DNA from: Undaria pinnatifida
Lineage: Eukaryota; Sar; Phaeophyceae; Laminariales; Alariaceae
Assembly (NCBI GenBank): GCA_012845835.1
Contig: JABAKD010000010.1
Span: 16,937,204 to 17,001,203 of the forward strand
DNA length: 64,000 bases
Reading direction: 5' to 3'
Both the position numbers and the translations under genes were made by a program. Shown piece after piece: positions 11,073 through 24,800 of the stretch. Every line of letters begins with the position of its first letter. Positions within the stretch are counted from its first letter, which is position 1. The notes beneath the pieces were generated by a model. It was not told the DNA's origin. It saw only the letters and a program-made list of their open reading frames with translations, and ran no database searches.

Positions 11073-12879
11073 AATCGATGAAGTACGTCTGCACGAGCGA
11101 GAACCCCCCTCGGCGCTGCCGAAAATTCCGGAAGAAAAAGCACGCGCACGCGCTTGTTACCATGCTAGAGATAATTCGTTTACAGGGATCCCTCGAAAGG
11201 ATATTTCCAAGACCATCGTTCATCGCTCGTTCGTGTCCGCTTAGTCCATATGTCGGGGAAACATCTCGACTTTTCGATTTTGGGGATCCTCGGTACAGGC
11301 CACACTGCGTAAACATCCGCTTCACTGGCCGTATTTCATCACCTTACTGACCCTCACGAAGTTACAGCGCTTTTGACGCCGCTTGTGTCTAGTTGCTGTG
11401 TAGAGTCGGCAGAGCCTTGCTTAGTTATGTTTCCAAGAGGGTCATCTGCGCGCGTCTTTCGTTTTCTCGTTTGAAGCCGTCTGTATTCACGGGCAAACGC
11501 TTGAACTCCATGGCCAACTAATGGCCACTCGCGCCTCCTATTTACGCCCCCGCTCCTCCTCTGCTCCAAGCGCGGCTTGAACCACTCGCGCGTTCGACGC
11601 CGAGCGCAGCCGGGGCTCTTGCTGTCTCGCTAGCCGTTGCTGCTTGTCTCGCCCGGACGCACCACCAACGGACTTCCCAGCAAAAGAAAGTGCATCATCA
11701 TTGATGGCTTTTCACAGCAAGCAGTATACCGAAATTTTAAACGAAATCAATATTCGGAAGAACCTTTCGGGGGCATAAAATGGGCGAAAACAGTATCGGC
11801 CACACGAAGTGGTCCCTGTTGCCGGGTAGGGGTGTACCTGGACTGCATTCGGCAGCAACTGTACTGCACGGCGTACAACAGTAGTATACTACTAATAGTA
11901 GCAACCAGCAGCAAGGCAGACAGGGCACCTCCGCACACAAAAACTGCGCCAATACATTTTGTGTAAATTGGTTCCATCAGAGGCAGGGGTTCAACACGAA
12001 AAGCGGCGGAGGTAAGTTAAGGTGGTCTGGTTTGCTCACCCCGTGGATTGAGTTCGTCCGCGGAAGCAACACGCACCGAAGAAAGACATTGGGCAGGTCT
12101 CACAAAAAAACTATGCACGCATTCCGAGAACCACCACGTTTTAGTCATTCGTTGTTGGTGCCGCCCCGACCCTCTACGGACTCTTTCGCTTATCAAGGAG
12201 CCGCGAAAGACAGATATACCTTAGACGATACACGAAACAGAGCCTCAAACACGGATCGAACTCGATACTACCCGCGTTAGCATCCCCACCGCGTGAAAAG
12301 GGCCGTGAGTAGTGATTACACTATGTCGCTGTCGCACGCTGGCGAATAAATTTGTTTAAATTGCGAATTTCCCACAAAACTTAAAGCATCCTGCCGACCT
12401 CTCACTGTGCTGCTCTTCTCGACATCGCAATTTGTGGCAAAAACAAGTCGGTTAGACCTTCCGCTGTCGTACATACGAACAGAACAAACCAGGGGTTTGA
12501 AGGCGAGCGACGCACAACTCTTCAGTATCGCCGGCTTCACGTCGGCGGCTGACGCTACCACGTTTCGTTCAAAACAACGAAAGCGTTTCCTCCTGCCTTG
12601 CTTGCGTTGCTCTAACGTAACCGCCACTCCCTAGCTGAAACTGCAACGGAAAACAGCCAAAGTTGCGCAATTATTCGGGGTCAAGAAAAAGAAAGGATTA
12701 TACCGTAACCGCCGCTCTGAAGCCGAAATCGCTACAGATACCTGGTACAGAAAACGCGCGCAAAATAATTCGGGGTCACAAAAAAAACACGCGGCCGCGA
12801 AAAAATAAAAATGAAGGATAGCCCGGTCAAGTAGACACCCCATGCGGCGGGAATCAGGAGCACTCTTATAATAGCTCCT

Positions 12880-15800
12880 TCAATCGAAGCGGCAAACGGG
12901 CGCGGTCTTAGTGCGGTTGAGGTCTGCCTTGTGGCCAAACAACTCTCGAATGTTCGTGATGCCGTACTTGATCATCGTTGGCCGTTCCAGGCTCAGGCCC
13001 CACGCGATTACGCGCACGTCCTGCCAAAAAAAGAATGAGGATAGCGAGAGCGGGGCGGGCAGTAACGAGCTGAGATAAACGATGAAAATATTGACCAGAC
13101 ATATGCGTTGTCTTTTCTATTCATCGGGTACCAGGTATGTTTCAAAAAACGTGCGGGGGGGGCGGGGGGGGGTATTGCTGCGCACCACGATAAGACGGCT
13201 TGATCTCCAAAACCTTCTACGAGTATCGTTTTGATGCTTGAGACGAAATTGTGACGATATGTTGGTGCCAAGAATTACGAAAGAAGCACAACGTCAGCCA
13301 CCGACATTTAGTCAGCTTTGATTGGTTGTCTTCCGTTCTCATTTGGGGAACGGTATGATAAAAAATACCCGAGACAGACAGCTCTTGACTGAGCTTTAAG
13401 TAATCTCACTACATTTAGCTGCGCTGTAACAACACGTGAACAACACCAACAACATTCACACAGAACCAGGATCAAGTCACCTTGGGCAGGCCCATGGGCA
13501 GGAGCATCTCCGGACGGAACATGCCGCTGTTGCCAATCTCCGTCCACTTCTTGAGGTCCGGGTGGTAGCCGAAGATCTCCATCGACGGCTCCGTGTACGG
13601 GTTGTACGCGGGCTTGAAACGAATCTGAGCACATACACCATAACCACAGAGCACACAAGGGCCACAGCGGATACGACCCACGTCATTCCCCAGCGATCAA
13701 AAAATTCTTCGTTTCCTCCAACAACGCGTAAATGACAGGCAGCGGAAACGATCCAACGTCAGTTCCCCACGCTCAAAACGCTTATTTTCTCCAACAACTC
13801 CGCCCAAGTGAAAGGGGGGCAATAAAAACTAAACCGTCTTTTCCTTTTTCCTCATCCCATCTGTTGTCTTTGTAATTTATCTCCAGCTCCTTTCATTTCG
13901 TAAATCAAATCCGGAGTCACGTAACAGCCCCCCCCTCCCTCTCCCGCCTGCGGTTGATGATACGCCTCCAAATATTGCCAGAAACTCCGCCTAAACAAAA
14001 AACATCAAGCGTTTCACTCGGTACACCTGCTGTACAGACGGACGGAAGGGTCGCCTCGTCCTACTAACAGGGACCGCCCGAGCATGGCAGCTATCCTTAA
14101 TAGAAGCAAGGTCTTTTAATCAAGTCATCCAAAGGACGAATTATTTGCCGAGACGAACGTAGGAACGTTCATGCTCTGGGGTTCCCGGGTACCAAACCTG
14201 GTCGTTTTGACTATACTTGGGTATGTACCCGGGTACAAAAGCTGTTTGTTTTCGTCACACTCGGGTATGTACAAGGGTACCAAGACTGTTTGCTTTCGTC
14301 ATATTCGGGTAGGTACCCAGGTACCCGAGAGTATATACCGTCATACTACTGTATCAATACACAAGTTCTTAAAAAAATTCACATCGCCGGTACCATCGTT
14401 TCCAACGTCATTATTGCTGCAGATAATTGTCCAATTCTGAGACCAAGCAATTGCGCCCCCTACGCACCAGACATGCACGGGTAACGTGAACCCCTTTCAT
14501 AGTGCCCGAAAAGTCCAGCTCTGACTCTTTCCAAGTATTAATAGTTGTCCTCCTCTTCACTTTGTGTATAACTACACGGGGGTTTGCTGTTGTGATTGCG
14601 GGGGGGGGGGGGGGAGGGGGGGGGGGTGGAGCAGCGAAAAAACAACACACGGATTTGCTGTCCTTGTGGCGGAATTTATAAGGCACAGCGCAAGAAAAAA
14701 CAAAGTGTTTCTTGCACCTGCGTGATTCCAATCCTGTGGAAGAAGGTCTTGATGACGCCGATCAGGTCTCCGAGGCAGAGGTTGCGGTCGGCGATCATAC
14801 CCTCCACCTACCGCAGCCAGGGGAATGACGGTCACGCACGGAAGCGGACACGAATGTAAACACGAGGCCACAGGCAGGGAATAGCTGTAAGGATTGGAGA
14901 TACGAACCGTTCCCACGACGACACAAGGTGGCGGATTGGTGCTTTCGCATAAGGATCGCAAAAATGTTCACACCACGCCGAAAGCAAGGAAACAATAGCA
15001 GGTTAGCAGGATATCGGGATGGTGGAAATATTCTGGCTATTTGGCCGCCTTTCTTCCTGGCGAGCGCACTCCACGTTGGCTCTCCACGCTGTGCCTTGGC
15101 TAGGAGCAACCTAATATATCTGTACGTGTTTTATTTGTCTTTATACCGGTGACTCCACTACTCCACTACTGTTCGCTCAACGGGTAAGCCCTCTACGCTT
15201 CATAGGGATCAACAAAAACTTTTTTAGGACACGTTTTGTTTACTCGACGTCACAAGCAGGGGAATAATGGCGGGGAGGAAAAACCCGCACTTTCCACACG
15301 ATGCCACAAGCAGAGGAACAACTAAAATGGCAAAGACGCCACAAGCAGGGACACAATCATAACATGACAAGGATAATAGGCACAAACCATTGATACAAAG
15401 CAAGCATCGGATGACAAGAGACAAGTGCGCGTCTGCCCACAAAGGAGGGCGAGACGCGACAAGACCTCCCTTCCTTCCTTCCTTCCTTCACCCCATACAA
15501 TGTGCTTGGGTGTCCGTCCCTGGTGTACTGTAGGTCGAGGCAATCTGTATTTCTGCCCACCCTTGCCTAAAAAAAATGGGAATCATAAGTATCGCGGACT
15601 ACCCCACCTTTACCCCAACCCCCCCCCCAATGAATAGGCAACACAATAGGCAACCCTATGAATAGGAAACCCCATGAATAGGCAACCCTATGAATAGGCA
15701 ACCCTATGAATAGGCAACCCTATGAATAGGCAACCCTATGATTAGACAACCCTATGAATATGCAACTATATGAATAGGCAACCTTACGAATAGGCAACCC

Positions 15801-18800
15801 GGAAATTACCACTTTAACCAACCCGGAAAAAAACGCTTCAGACAACCCGGAAGTGACCGCCTCAGGCAACCCGGAAGTGACCACCTCTGGCAACCTGGAA
15901 GTGATTACTTCAGCCAACTCGGAAGTGAAGACTATAGCCCACTCGGAAGAAAGTGATCACTACAGCCAAACCCGAACGTGGCCAATTGGTCAACCCGAAC
16001 GTGACTCCTCAGCCAACCCGGAAGTGACCGCTTCAGCCAACCCGGAAGTAGCCACTTCAGCCAATCCGGAAGTAACCACTTCAGCCAACCCGGAAGTAAC
16101 CACTTCAGCCAACCCGGAAGTAACCACTTCAGCCAACCCGGAAGTAACCACTTCAGCCAACCCGGAAGTAACCACTTCAGCCAACCCGGAAGTAACCACT
16201 TCAGCCAACCCGGAAGTAACCACTTCAGCCAACCCGAAAGTGGCCACTCCCGCCAACCTGGAAACAACCGTTGCACTACTGTACTGCCAAAAACAGTCCC
16301 AGACAAACTACACACAAACCTGTCCCATAAAGCACCCGTGTAGTTGTCTTACGAAAAGGTGTTGAGCCAAAAAAAACACGTACCGTACCTGGTGGAATTC
16401 GCAAAGGTGAGTGGCGTCCATGGTCTCGTTTCGGAAAACCCTGTCGACAGAAAAGTACCGCTTCGGCGTGAAACCGCCTTCTTGGTTGGCGAGGCGGTAG
16501 AGCATCTGAAAAGCGACGAGAGATATTATAACAGGCGTGGACGGGGGGGGGCAGGGATTTACGACGGCGCAAGTTACTTCGCCGCATTTCGCAGGCCGTA
16601 TACACTCAGTTGAGCCGCCGATGCCCATTGCTCCTTCCCCAACCCCACAATTAATGACGGCTTCGCGTAGTCAGTAGTTCGCCTCCCGCAAACAACCTGC
16701 TTCCCCTCCTTCCCCAACGTCACTATTACCGAACGCCCTGCGTAGTCATCAGTTCGCCTCCCACAAGCAACCGGCTACTCCCCCATCGCCAACGCTACTA
16801 TTAATGATCGCCCCGGCATAATCATTTGGCCCCCCTGCCGAAAACCCCTTGCCTGGCTAGAGACGGCGGTGGTGTGCGTCCTCAGCAAGTTCTTGGAAGC
16901 TTCTTCTCGCTTCCACTTGCACCCGTACCCCACCGATCCGAACCCGCCCCCAGTTTCGTGCGTGTCCTTCACGACCTCCAGGTACTCCTCGGGGAAGGAC
17001 TGCCATCACCGTTAGGGAGACAGGGCGACACAACCACAGTCGAAATCAACAAACGTCGCGGGGGGCGAAGGGGGGGGGGGGGGGCATCTTTTTTTTTCAT
17101 TAGAATTTTTCGTTCTGGAGGATGCCGAAAAAAACTTACCAAAGATAGCTTAACCCCTGTAGAGCCCCGCAATTCCTCCCTATACTACAAGTAAATGTGT
17201 CCCCAAATAAGGTTTCCAATTATAATGGCGTTAATCTCGCCACACTCAAGAGTTTACTAACCCGAACCTTAATGCCCTAGTTTGGTGTGTATCCTGCACG
17301 ACCTCCAGGTATTCCTGGGGGGAGGATTTTGATCACCATTAGTGCGACACTACCACGGACGAGACCAACACGCGCCACGAGGGGGAGGGGGGCGTACTCA
17401 TTTGTTGCTCGCTTTAGTCATTATACCATTGACCACGCATCCCTTTCGAGACAGAGCACCGTTCCTACTCCTAAAGGAGACACCTCCAACATTTGGGCGC
17501 TCATTACGCTTCTTCCATATACTACACAGAAATCGTTTGCTTATCCTGTCCCCGTCCTGTTTCGCCGTCTGTGGTCACCATATATCTACTAGGATAGCGA
17601 TCATTTTCTCGCTACTGTCTAGTCTACCATGTCACATTCGTCGAATTTCCTCATCTCCTCCAACACATCCCGTTCCACCTTGTATGTTTCACATTATCCT
17701 ACTTTGTGAGTCCTACTCTCTATTCTGCGCCACACGGGTACATTTGTGCACCCACGTCCTCCTTCCAACTACTGGTAAATATTTTTCTTATTTCTGGTAG
17801 GTCCAGGTCCCTACACGAAATGGCAGTTTCAGCTTTTTCGCGTAGTCCATTGGGCCGTGCAAATACGTTTTCATTCCATTATCGTCTCTCAACCCCCCGC
17901 ATATCTTTACGTGTTCTTCTCTTTCACCTCATCTATTAGCGCTAAACTTTCCCTTCTATTATTTATTTTACTCCTCTCTTGCACCCGCCAAACTTATCTA
18001 TAGACAGTAGTATTGAAAACATAACTAGGAATGTACCCACTTAAAACTTGAAACAAATAAGAGACGTGATGAAGTTGAAATGCCAATATGAAGTAGGGAA
18101 TTCGCCAAAAAAGAGGTTGACAGCCGCAGCTCATAGGGCTGTATGGGACAAAATAACAAGAGGGCGAGGGACTAAGATGGGACAACGTACCAGGTAGTCC
18201 ACAAAATGTGGGAGGCGTTAGGAGGAAACCAAGAAGAGACACTGCTGTGAAACAGAGTAAACCAGGCAAATACTTGATAACACCTTGACATATCAACCAC
18301 TTAGTCGAAGCTGGGCCCACAGTATGACCCATACTACGACAGAGACACACTTTTTCGCGGAAACGTTTGGTGAAACGACGGAGCTCCTTTAACCCTCTTA
18401 ACACCGCACTCCCGACATGGAGACAAAACACTAGGAGTTAGAATAGGAAAAAAACCAGGAGCTGGAAACGGCTTGAACCCATAATCGTCGGAAAATTCAA
18501 TATTTACTTATTATACGAGCAATTTCCGTTGTTTACCTATACATTATATTATAGAAATTAAAATACACTTCAGCTGTGAGATCGAATATTTTGCCGAAAC
18601 TCATCTTTGCAAGCTGTGTGTGATACTCCGATCGCGCGTATTACGGGTTGTGTGTCCTCATTAAGGATATATATCATATATATATATATTCTTAATGAGG
18701 ACACACACCCAGTAGTACGCGTGGTCAGAATATCACACACAGCTTGCAAAGATGAGTTTCGACGAAATTGTACAGCTGGAGTGTATTTTTGTTTTTCAAA

Positions 18801-21800
18801 ATATATAATGGGACATGGGATTGTTCATTGGGCAGTACTCCCCGCCTCCCCTCCCAAAGGGATGCGTTAAAGGAGATGAGTAAATTAGACGTGTGTGACA
18901 TGGATGAGTTTGGTAGACGCGAGAATAGAGAGAAAACGATCGCTATCCTACGAGATAAGAAAAATATTTACCAGCATATATCGATCCGGTCGCCCCGGTG
19001 GCGTATCAGGTTATTATCCTCGAGCCTGCTATAGGTCAGGTTCGTGAGTTCGAGCCCCGCCGAGTGCATACTCGTATAAATTCGTTGGAACTTTTTCTTG
19101 CGCACAAATTGACTTGCGGAAAGCGCGAGAGCGTGAGTAAGCAAAACTCGATGAAAAATCGACGAGCAGTGGGATTGCTGAACCCTATGCGCGATAAAAA
19201 TCGAAGGCAAGAACCGGGGGGAAGAAGGGACGAAACCTGTGACCACGGCTTGTCCAGAAGCTGGAAAGTAGAAGTGTGAAAAAAAAAAAAAAAAAGCAAA
19301 CAGTTTTTATGCAATATATGGAAACAGCGTGATGAGCACCCAAATGTTGGAGGTGTCTCTATTACGAGTAGGAACGGTGCTCCGCCTCGAAAGAGATGCG
19401 TGGTCAATGGTCAAATGACTAAGGCAAGCAACAAATGAGTACCCCCCTCCCCTCCGCCCCCCCCCCCCCCTCCGGTGCTCCGTCTCGAAAGGGATGCGTG
19501 GTCAATGGTCAAATGACTAAGGCAAGCAACAATTGAGTACGCCCCGCCCCCGCCCCCCGCCCCCCAAATCATGTTCTGTTCAAGAAGGTATAGTGCTCCC
19601 TCCTTTAGTGAGGACCTTCAGAAACAAAAATAGTGGACCTTTACCGTAGCGAGCGTCGTCTATCACACGCAACCCTCGGGAAACACGCCTCCCAGAAATC
19701 AAACACGTGCAACATCCATTCAAAAAGCACGTCAACTGGCAAAACCTCTTTGGGACTTGACTGCACTTGGATCAGATGCAGAGCGCAAAAACTGCCTAAA
19801 ACGACAGTGAAAAGTAGAGTCGTCCCAAGGCAAGGGTAGTTGCACTTTTAACACGGAAACGTTTCCCTGACCTTCTGGCCGGTTGAGCTTCTCAAGTGAA
19901 GAAGTACCGGGTAGTTTTTTTCTTTCCTTTTTATCTTCCGGCAGACGACGGGGAAAAAAAAAGCTTAAGCTCAATCAAGTACCGGCTAGCCTGATATTTT
20001 TACGAGTACATTAATGCTACTAATAGGCCTAGGGCATACCTGGTAGAAGTTTTGGCTCGGATTTTGGCGACCGAATGCCTCCGAGGTCGTGTTTCGGGTG
20101 ATGATGATGTTAACATTGTGCTCCTTATGTTGGAACCTCAAGAAATTCTTAGAATATGCTGCACCCTCACTGCGGCATGACCCAATACTCAATACGGCGT
20201 CGCACTCGGATCTACTACTGTTGTATTAATAGTACAGAGGGAAATCTCTGTAAAAAAAAACAAAGTGAGCTTTATTAAGCCGCTCGGACAACTGAGGCAG
20301 AAAGGGGGATGCGTGCGTCCGAACTATCAAAACGTAACGAGATACGCACGACACGACACGGGCGCAGGTGGTGATAATTGTTTCTGCTCACGCACACTCT
20401 TCCCGCGTGGAGGGTTGGGTTGATACGACCGCGCTTCTTTCTCGTGCTTTCGATTGCATTACTGTAGCTTGGTCCCCAAAGTGCTCGCAATAAACAAATC
20501 CGTACGTACGGCAAAGAAGGTGCGTCATGTTATCGTCGTCACACTTTGCTCCCAAAATATGGCTAAAATAAAAAAAAGGATCGGCTAAATTGGCGCATGA
20601 CTTGCAAAGTTGGTGCACGTCTTGGACTTGGTGCGTGGGTCCGGTTAGGAACTAAAAAAAAAAACGGCTAATAACAAAAGGTGCTCACCAGTGCTGATCC
20701 GGGGTCCTTGATGAAGAACGTGTCGTGCGCGTCTCGTGCCGGGTGAGACTGCTCAAAAATGATGACATCACATACCATGACATCACATGGTACCATATAA
20801 CATGCATGGCATTGCACGACCAGAGATGGGGCAAACAGGCGGCGTTAGAGGGGAAGGCGTGTTGGTTGGTCCGTTGGTCGCCATGGCATGGCACAACATG
20901 GCGCCACATGAAATAATATTACATGACATCACATGGTATAAATAACATGACGTTGCACAAGAGATGGCACGATATAGGCCAATCAAAAGGCGTCAGCGGA
21001 ATGGGGAGTGGGTCGATGGGTCGGTCGTGGGTCATGGGTCGTGGGTCGTGAGTCGGTGGGTCGATGGGTCGGTGGGTCGGTGGGTCGGTAGGTCGGTAGG
21101 TCGGAGGGTTGGTGGGTCGGTGGGTCGATGGGTCGGTGGGTCGGTGGGTTGGTGGGTCGGTGGGTTGGTGGGCCGGTGGGTCAGTGGGTCGGTCGGTGGG
21201 TCGGTCGGCCGGTCGGTCGGTAACTGTCGTCAACTGTGTGCGCTGATGGAAGGCACAAAAAAAAAAAAGTCGAGCGGTACATGTATCCGGCTCCACCCAG
21301 CTCAAAACGGGCCCTTGTTTTCCTATTAATAGTGATCGGTGTACTTAATAAACTCGCTTTCACCGTTTGCCAACTCCTAGAATCAACCTACACCCTGGTC
21401 AAAATACCAAGTAACGTGCCCCCATAAGAGCGCTTACAAACGGAGGCGTTTTGAGCCGAAAAACAAAACCCAAAAATGTAATCCAAGCCGAGATCGGAAG
21501 GATAAGATTCACTCTATCGGGTTGGCCGAATGTAAACACCGACTCACCAAGAGACAATATATTGTTTTTGAATTTTTGGGGCATCAGGGAAATTGAACAT
21601 TTCACGTGCCCTCGGGATTAAAATAATCGAGAAAGCAAACGCTATAGGTCTAAGCGAATAGCCGAAAAACGATTTCCCGCACCCGCGCGAGAGCCAACAC
21701 CACGCCGAGAACCGCAGCTACAAACGCCTCGTATAGACCACACACAGAAGACTGCGAGCAGACAATACACGGACAACATGCCGCTGGTGCCAGTCAATGC

Positions 21801-24800
21801 CGATTCCATCACCGTGGTCAAAATTGTCGCCCGTAGCACCGTTCCTGGTCGAATTGAGTGCTACTGTAGAGCCTAAAATCGTGTGTTGCGGCAAGCGATG
21901 ATGCTGCTAAGCCAGCACCCGTACTTTACTCAGCCCCATCTCGTGCTTCAGGATACCGGTGCCCTTGCAGCTGCGGAGTACGGGAGGCTAAGTGTGTCGG
22001 CATAGGCATACTCCCCTCCTTCTTCAGAGGCCGGGCGCCGCGTCTACGGCAGCTGGAGGGTGTACCAGTGCCGTTCTCCACATCGACCGCTGACTCGTCC
22101 TGGCCTTGTATTTTAGCTTTCGTTCTTCTTACGTTTGATATGTTTGGACACCCTCCTCCCCCCCCAAAAAAAAGACCAAAGTCCGTTCGTTTTATGTTTG
22201 CTCTTACGTTTTGTTTTTAGGTTTTGTTTGTCCTCGTTTGTACGCGCGCTAACGGGAGTGCGACGCTAAAAGGGTCAAATCACTCTATAAACTAATCGCT
22301 TCGCTTAAAACTGTTTCGTTTATATAAAATGAAAAAAAGAGCGGGGTTTCTCTCAGTTGGTGTGGAAGGGGTGTCCATCGGGGGTGGCGTTTCCCTTTTC
22401 TCACCTGAGGTTGGAACAGGCTGTCGAAGTTCCAGAAGCTGCTCTCCACCCACCGGTTCGTTGGCATCTCCTCGAATCCCATGAACATAAGAACTTTGCG
22501 GAACTCGGCTCGCACCTTAACGGAGACAGGCAAAAACGACGATAGAAAAACATAAACAGTGTTCTAGAGCAAATATTTCTGGCGAAACTAACGTAATAAC
22601 ACTACTTAAGCGGGGAAGGGGCCTAAACGACTACCACATAAACGGAAACGGTTGTTTAGCAGTATATCGGGGTCAACACGGTTTGTAAAACGAGTACAGG
22701 TACTCTACGTGGCTGCGAGTTTGATCGACTGAGTGGACGATGCTTAATTAAAGGCAAGAGCAGCGTGATATGTCGGCCGCGCGTGTTCAAGCAGAGACAC
22801 ATACAAAAACAATTCTGCCTTTGAAGCCATTGGGGTGACACGAACTGCACCCCCACATAGGAAGCATAGCGGTATTCTCTTGATAGCTCTGCGACACCGA
22901 ACAAACACCCAACAGCAACAGCAACACTAAGCGTATTCCGACTTACTTCGCACAATATCAACATAACGTAGCTCTCGCTTGTGCTGGTGGGTACAAGTAA
23001 CTGTCGTCAACTGTGTGCGTTAGCGGGAAGGAGAAAATCCCAACCCAACTCAACTGAACTCAACCCAACCCAGCCCAACCCAACCCAACCCAACCCAACC
23101 CAACCCAACCCAACCCAACCCAACCCAACAAAATTGCTTTGAGGTTTCGCATCATATCCACGAATCACTAAAAAGTGTTCTATTTCGGACATTCCGGTCG
23201 TCGGGCACGCACGCTGGACTGGGAAGGAGCCCCTTTTTTTGTTCTTGACGTTGTCGGAAATTATGCACTCGCTTAGCCCCTTCAGAGCCCCACAACCCTC
23301 GCTACGCGGGTTTCCAGCTGTGGAGGGGTCAACCCCTTTGGGACTTCAGCGAGAAAACATATAAAATGATCATGAAAATTAATTACAGGCAGCATCGGGC
23401 ACTGCCGAATGGGGATATACGATAAAATTGGAGCCCGAAGTCCGATACGGGCTCCCCAATAAGACGGTCTGAGTAAGCCGGTATCCCGACATAAGGCGGC
23501 CACAGTAGTGGCTTGCCGCGACTGGGGAGTTGCACTCACTGTATGGAATGACTGTGGTGACTTCGCCCAATAAGGCGGTCATACTCATCTGGCACACCAC
23601 CGGCTTGCTGGGAGCCCCGACCGTACACTAACGCAAAGGAGTCGTAGAGGACAGATGCGGGCATAATCCTACTCGTATTGCTCGCTAACACTACTCGTGC
23701 AGACGCTCGAAAAAGTCGCAATCGCCGTATTGTGGTCGCTATACTATAATCAATATATAATCAAGATATACAAGGGCCCCAAAGCGGTCAAGTACCTTGA
23801 GGAGGGGGTGCAGGTTTCCGCCCCCGCATGGCGCACCGAGCGTCTTGAAATTGTACTCCTTGAAAGCGGCGTCTTTCCAGCTGCCGCTGGCAAGCATCTC
23901 CTTCGTCAGCTCCGCCTGGCGTTTGACCCTCCTAACCGCGTACGACGCGCCCCGCGTCACCTTGAACGATTTGCGCGTCACCTACGACGCCGTTCGTAAC
24001 GCGGAAACGGCGCACAAGAAACAGAAACAAAAAAGAAAACATTTTTGTGACGCACGCTAGCCACGACAGGGGTCTTATACCACCAAAAAAAAAAAGAAGA
24101 GGTCCCACAGCTTCAAACACAAGTGTCTTGACCCCACCTAACAACACCGACTTTGACAAAAAAAGCAGATCTCTATCCCACCCAAACATTGATTTTGACA
24201 AAAAAATATAAGTTCAACCCCATCAACAATCCCATTGGCGTACGTACAGCTTGTATGTAACGAAAATTGTTGAAAACACAAAAGGTACCCAAACGATAGA
24301 ACACAGAGGTACTGCTGTAGCCCTATCCTATCGTAGCACTATAGTCTAGTTTGTTCTATTAATAGTCTAGTTGAGGAGCCCCTTCAGTCAGATTTTTTTT
24401 TTGCCGAAAAGAGATACTGCTGTACCTACCTCTTGCAATACCTACCTCTTGCAATGCCTACCTCTTGTAGCTCTAGCTAGTTTTAGTCTAATTGAGGGTC
24501 CGCGTCAGCCAGAAATGCCAAAAAGAGGTACTGTACCTCTAACCTATCATAGCACTAGTCTAATTGAGGAGCCCCGTCAATCAGAAACGTTTTGGCCAAA
24601 AAGAGGTACCGCACCCCTATCGAAGCACTAGAGGAGTTTGTTGTAGTCTAATTGAGGTGCCCCGTCGGTTAAAAACGTTTCGGCCAAAAACAGGTACTGT
24701 CCCCCTATCCTATCGTAGCACTATCCACAGTTTGTTCTAATCCAATTCAGGAGCCCCGTCAGTCAGAAAAGTTTTGGCTAAAAAGACGTACCGCACCCCT

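Larger units (their letters stand above)
8879..12879. other. Intergenic DNA with one long inverted-repeat element
   Basis: Between the sigma factor stop and the convergent synthetase stop I find no conserved coding frame. 8990-10230 and 11090-12870 look like unique, decayed sequence. The main structured part is the foldback element at 10238-11072. Confidence 0.5.

Noticed and set aside
15853..16365. ORF with TSANPEVT repeats
   Set aside because: A 24-bp minisatellite in an intron; the frame is open only because the unit length is a multiple of three, and the opposite strand is equally open.
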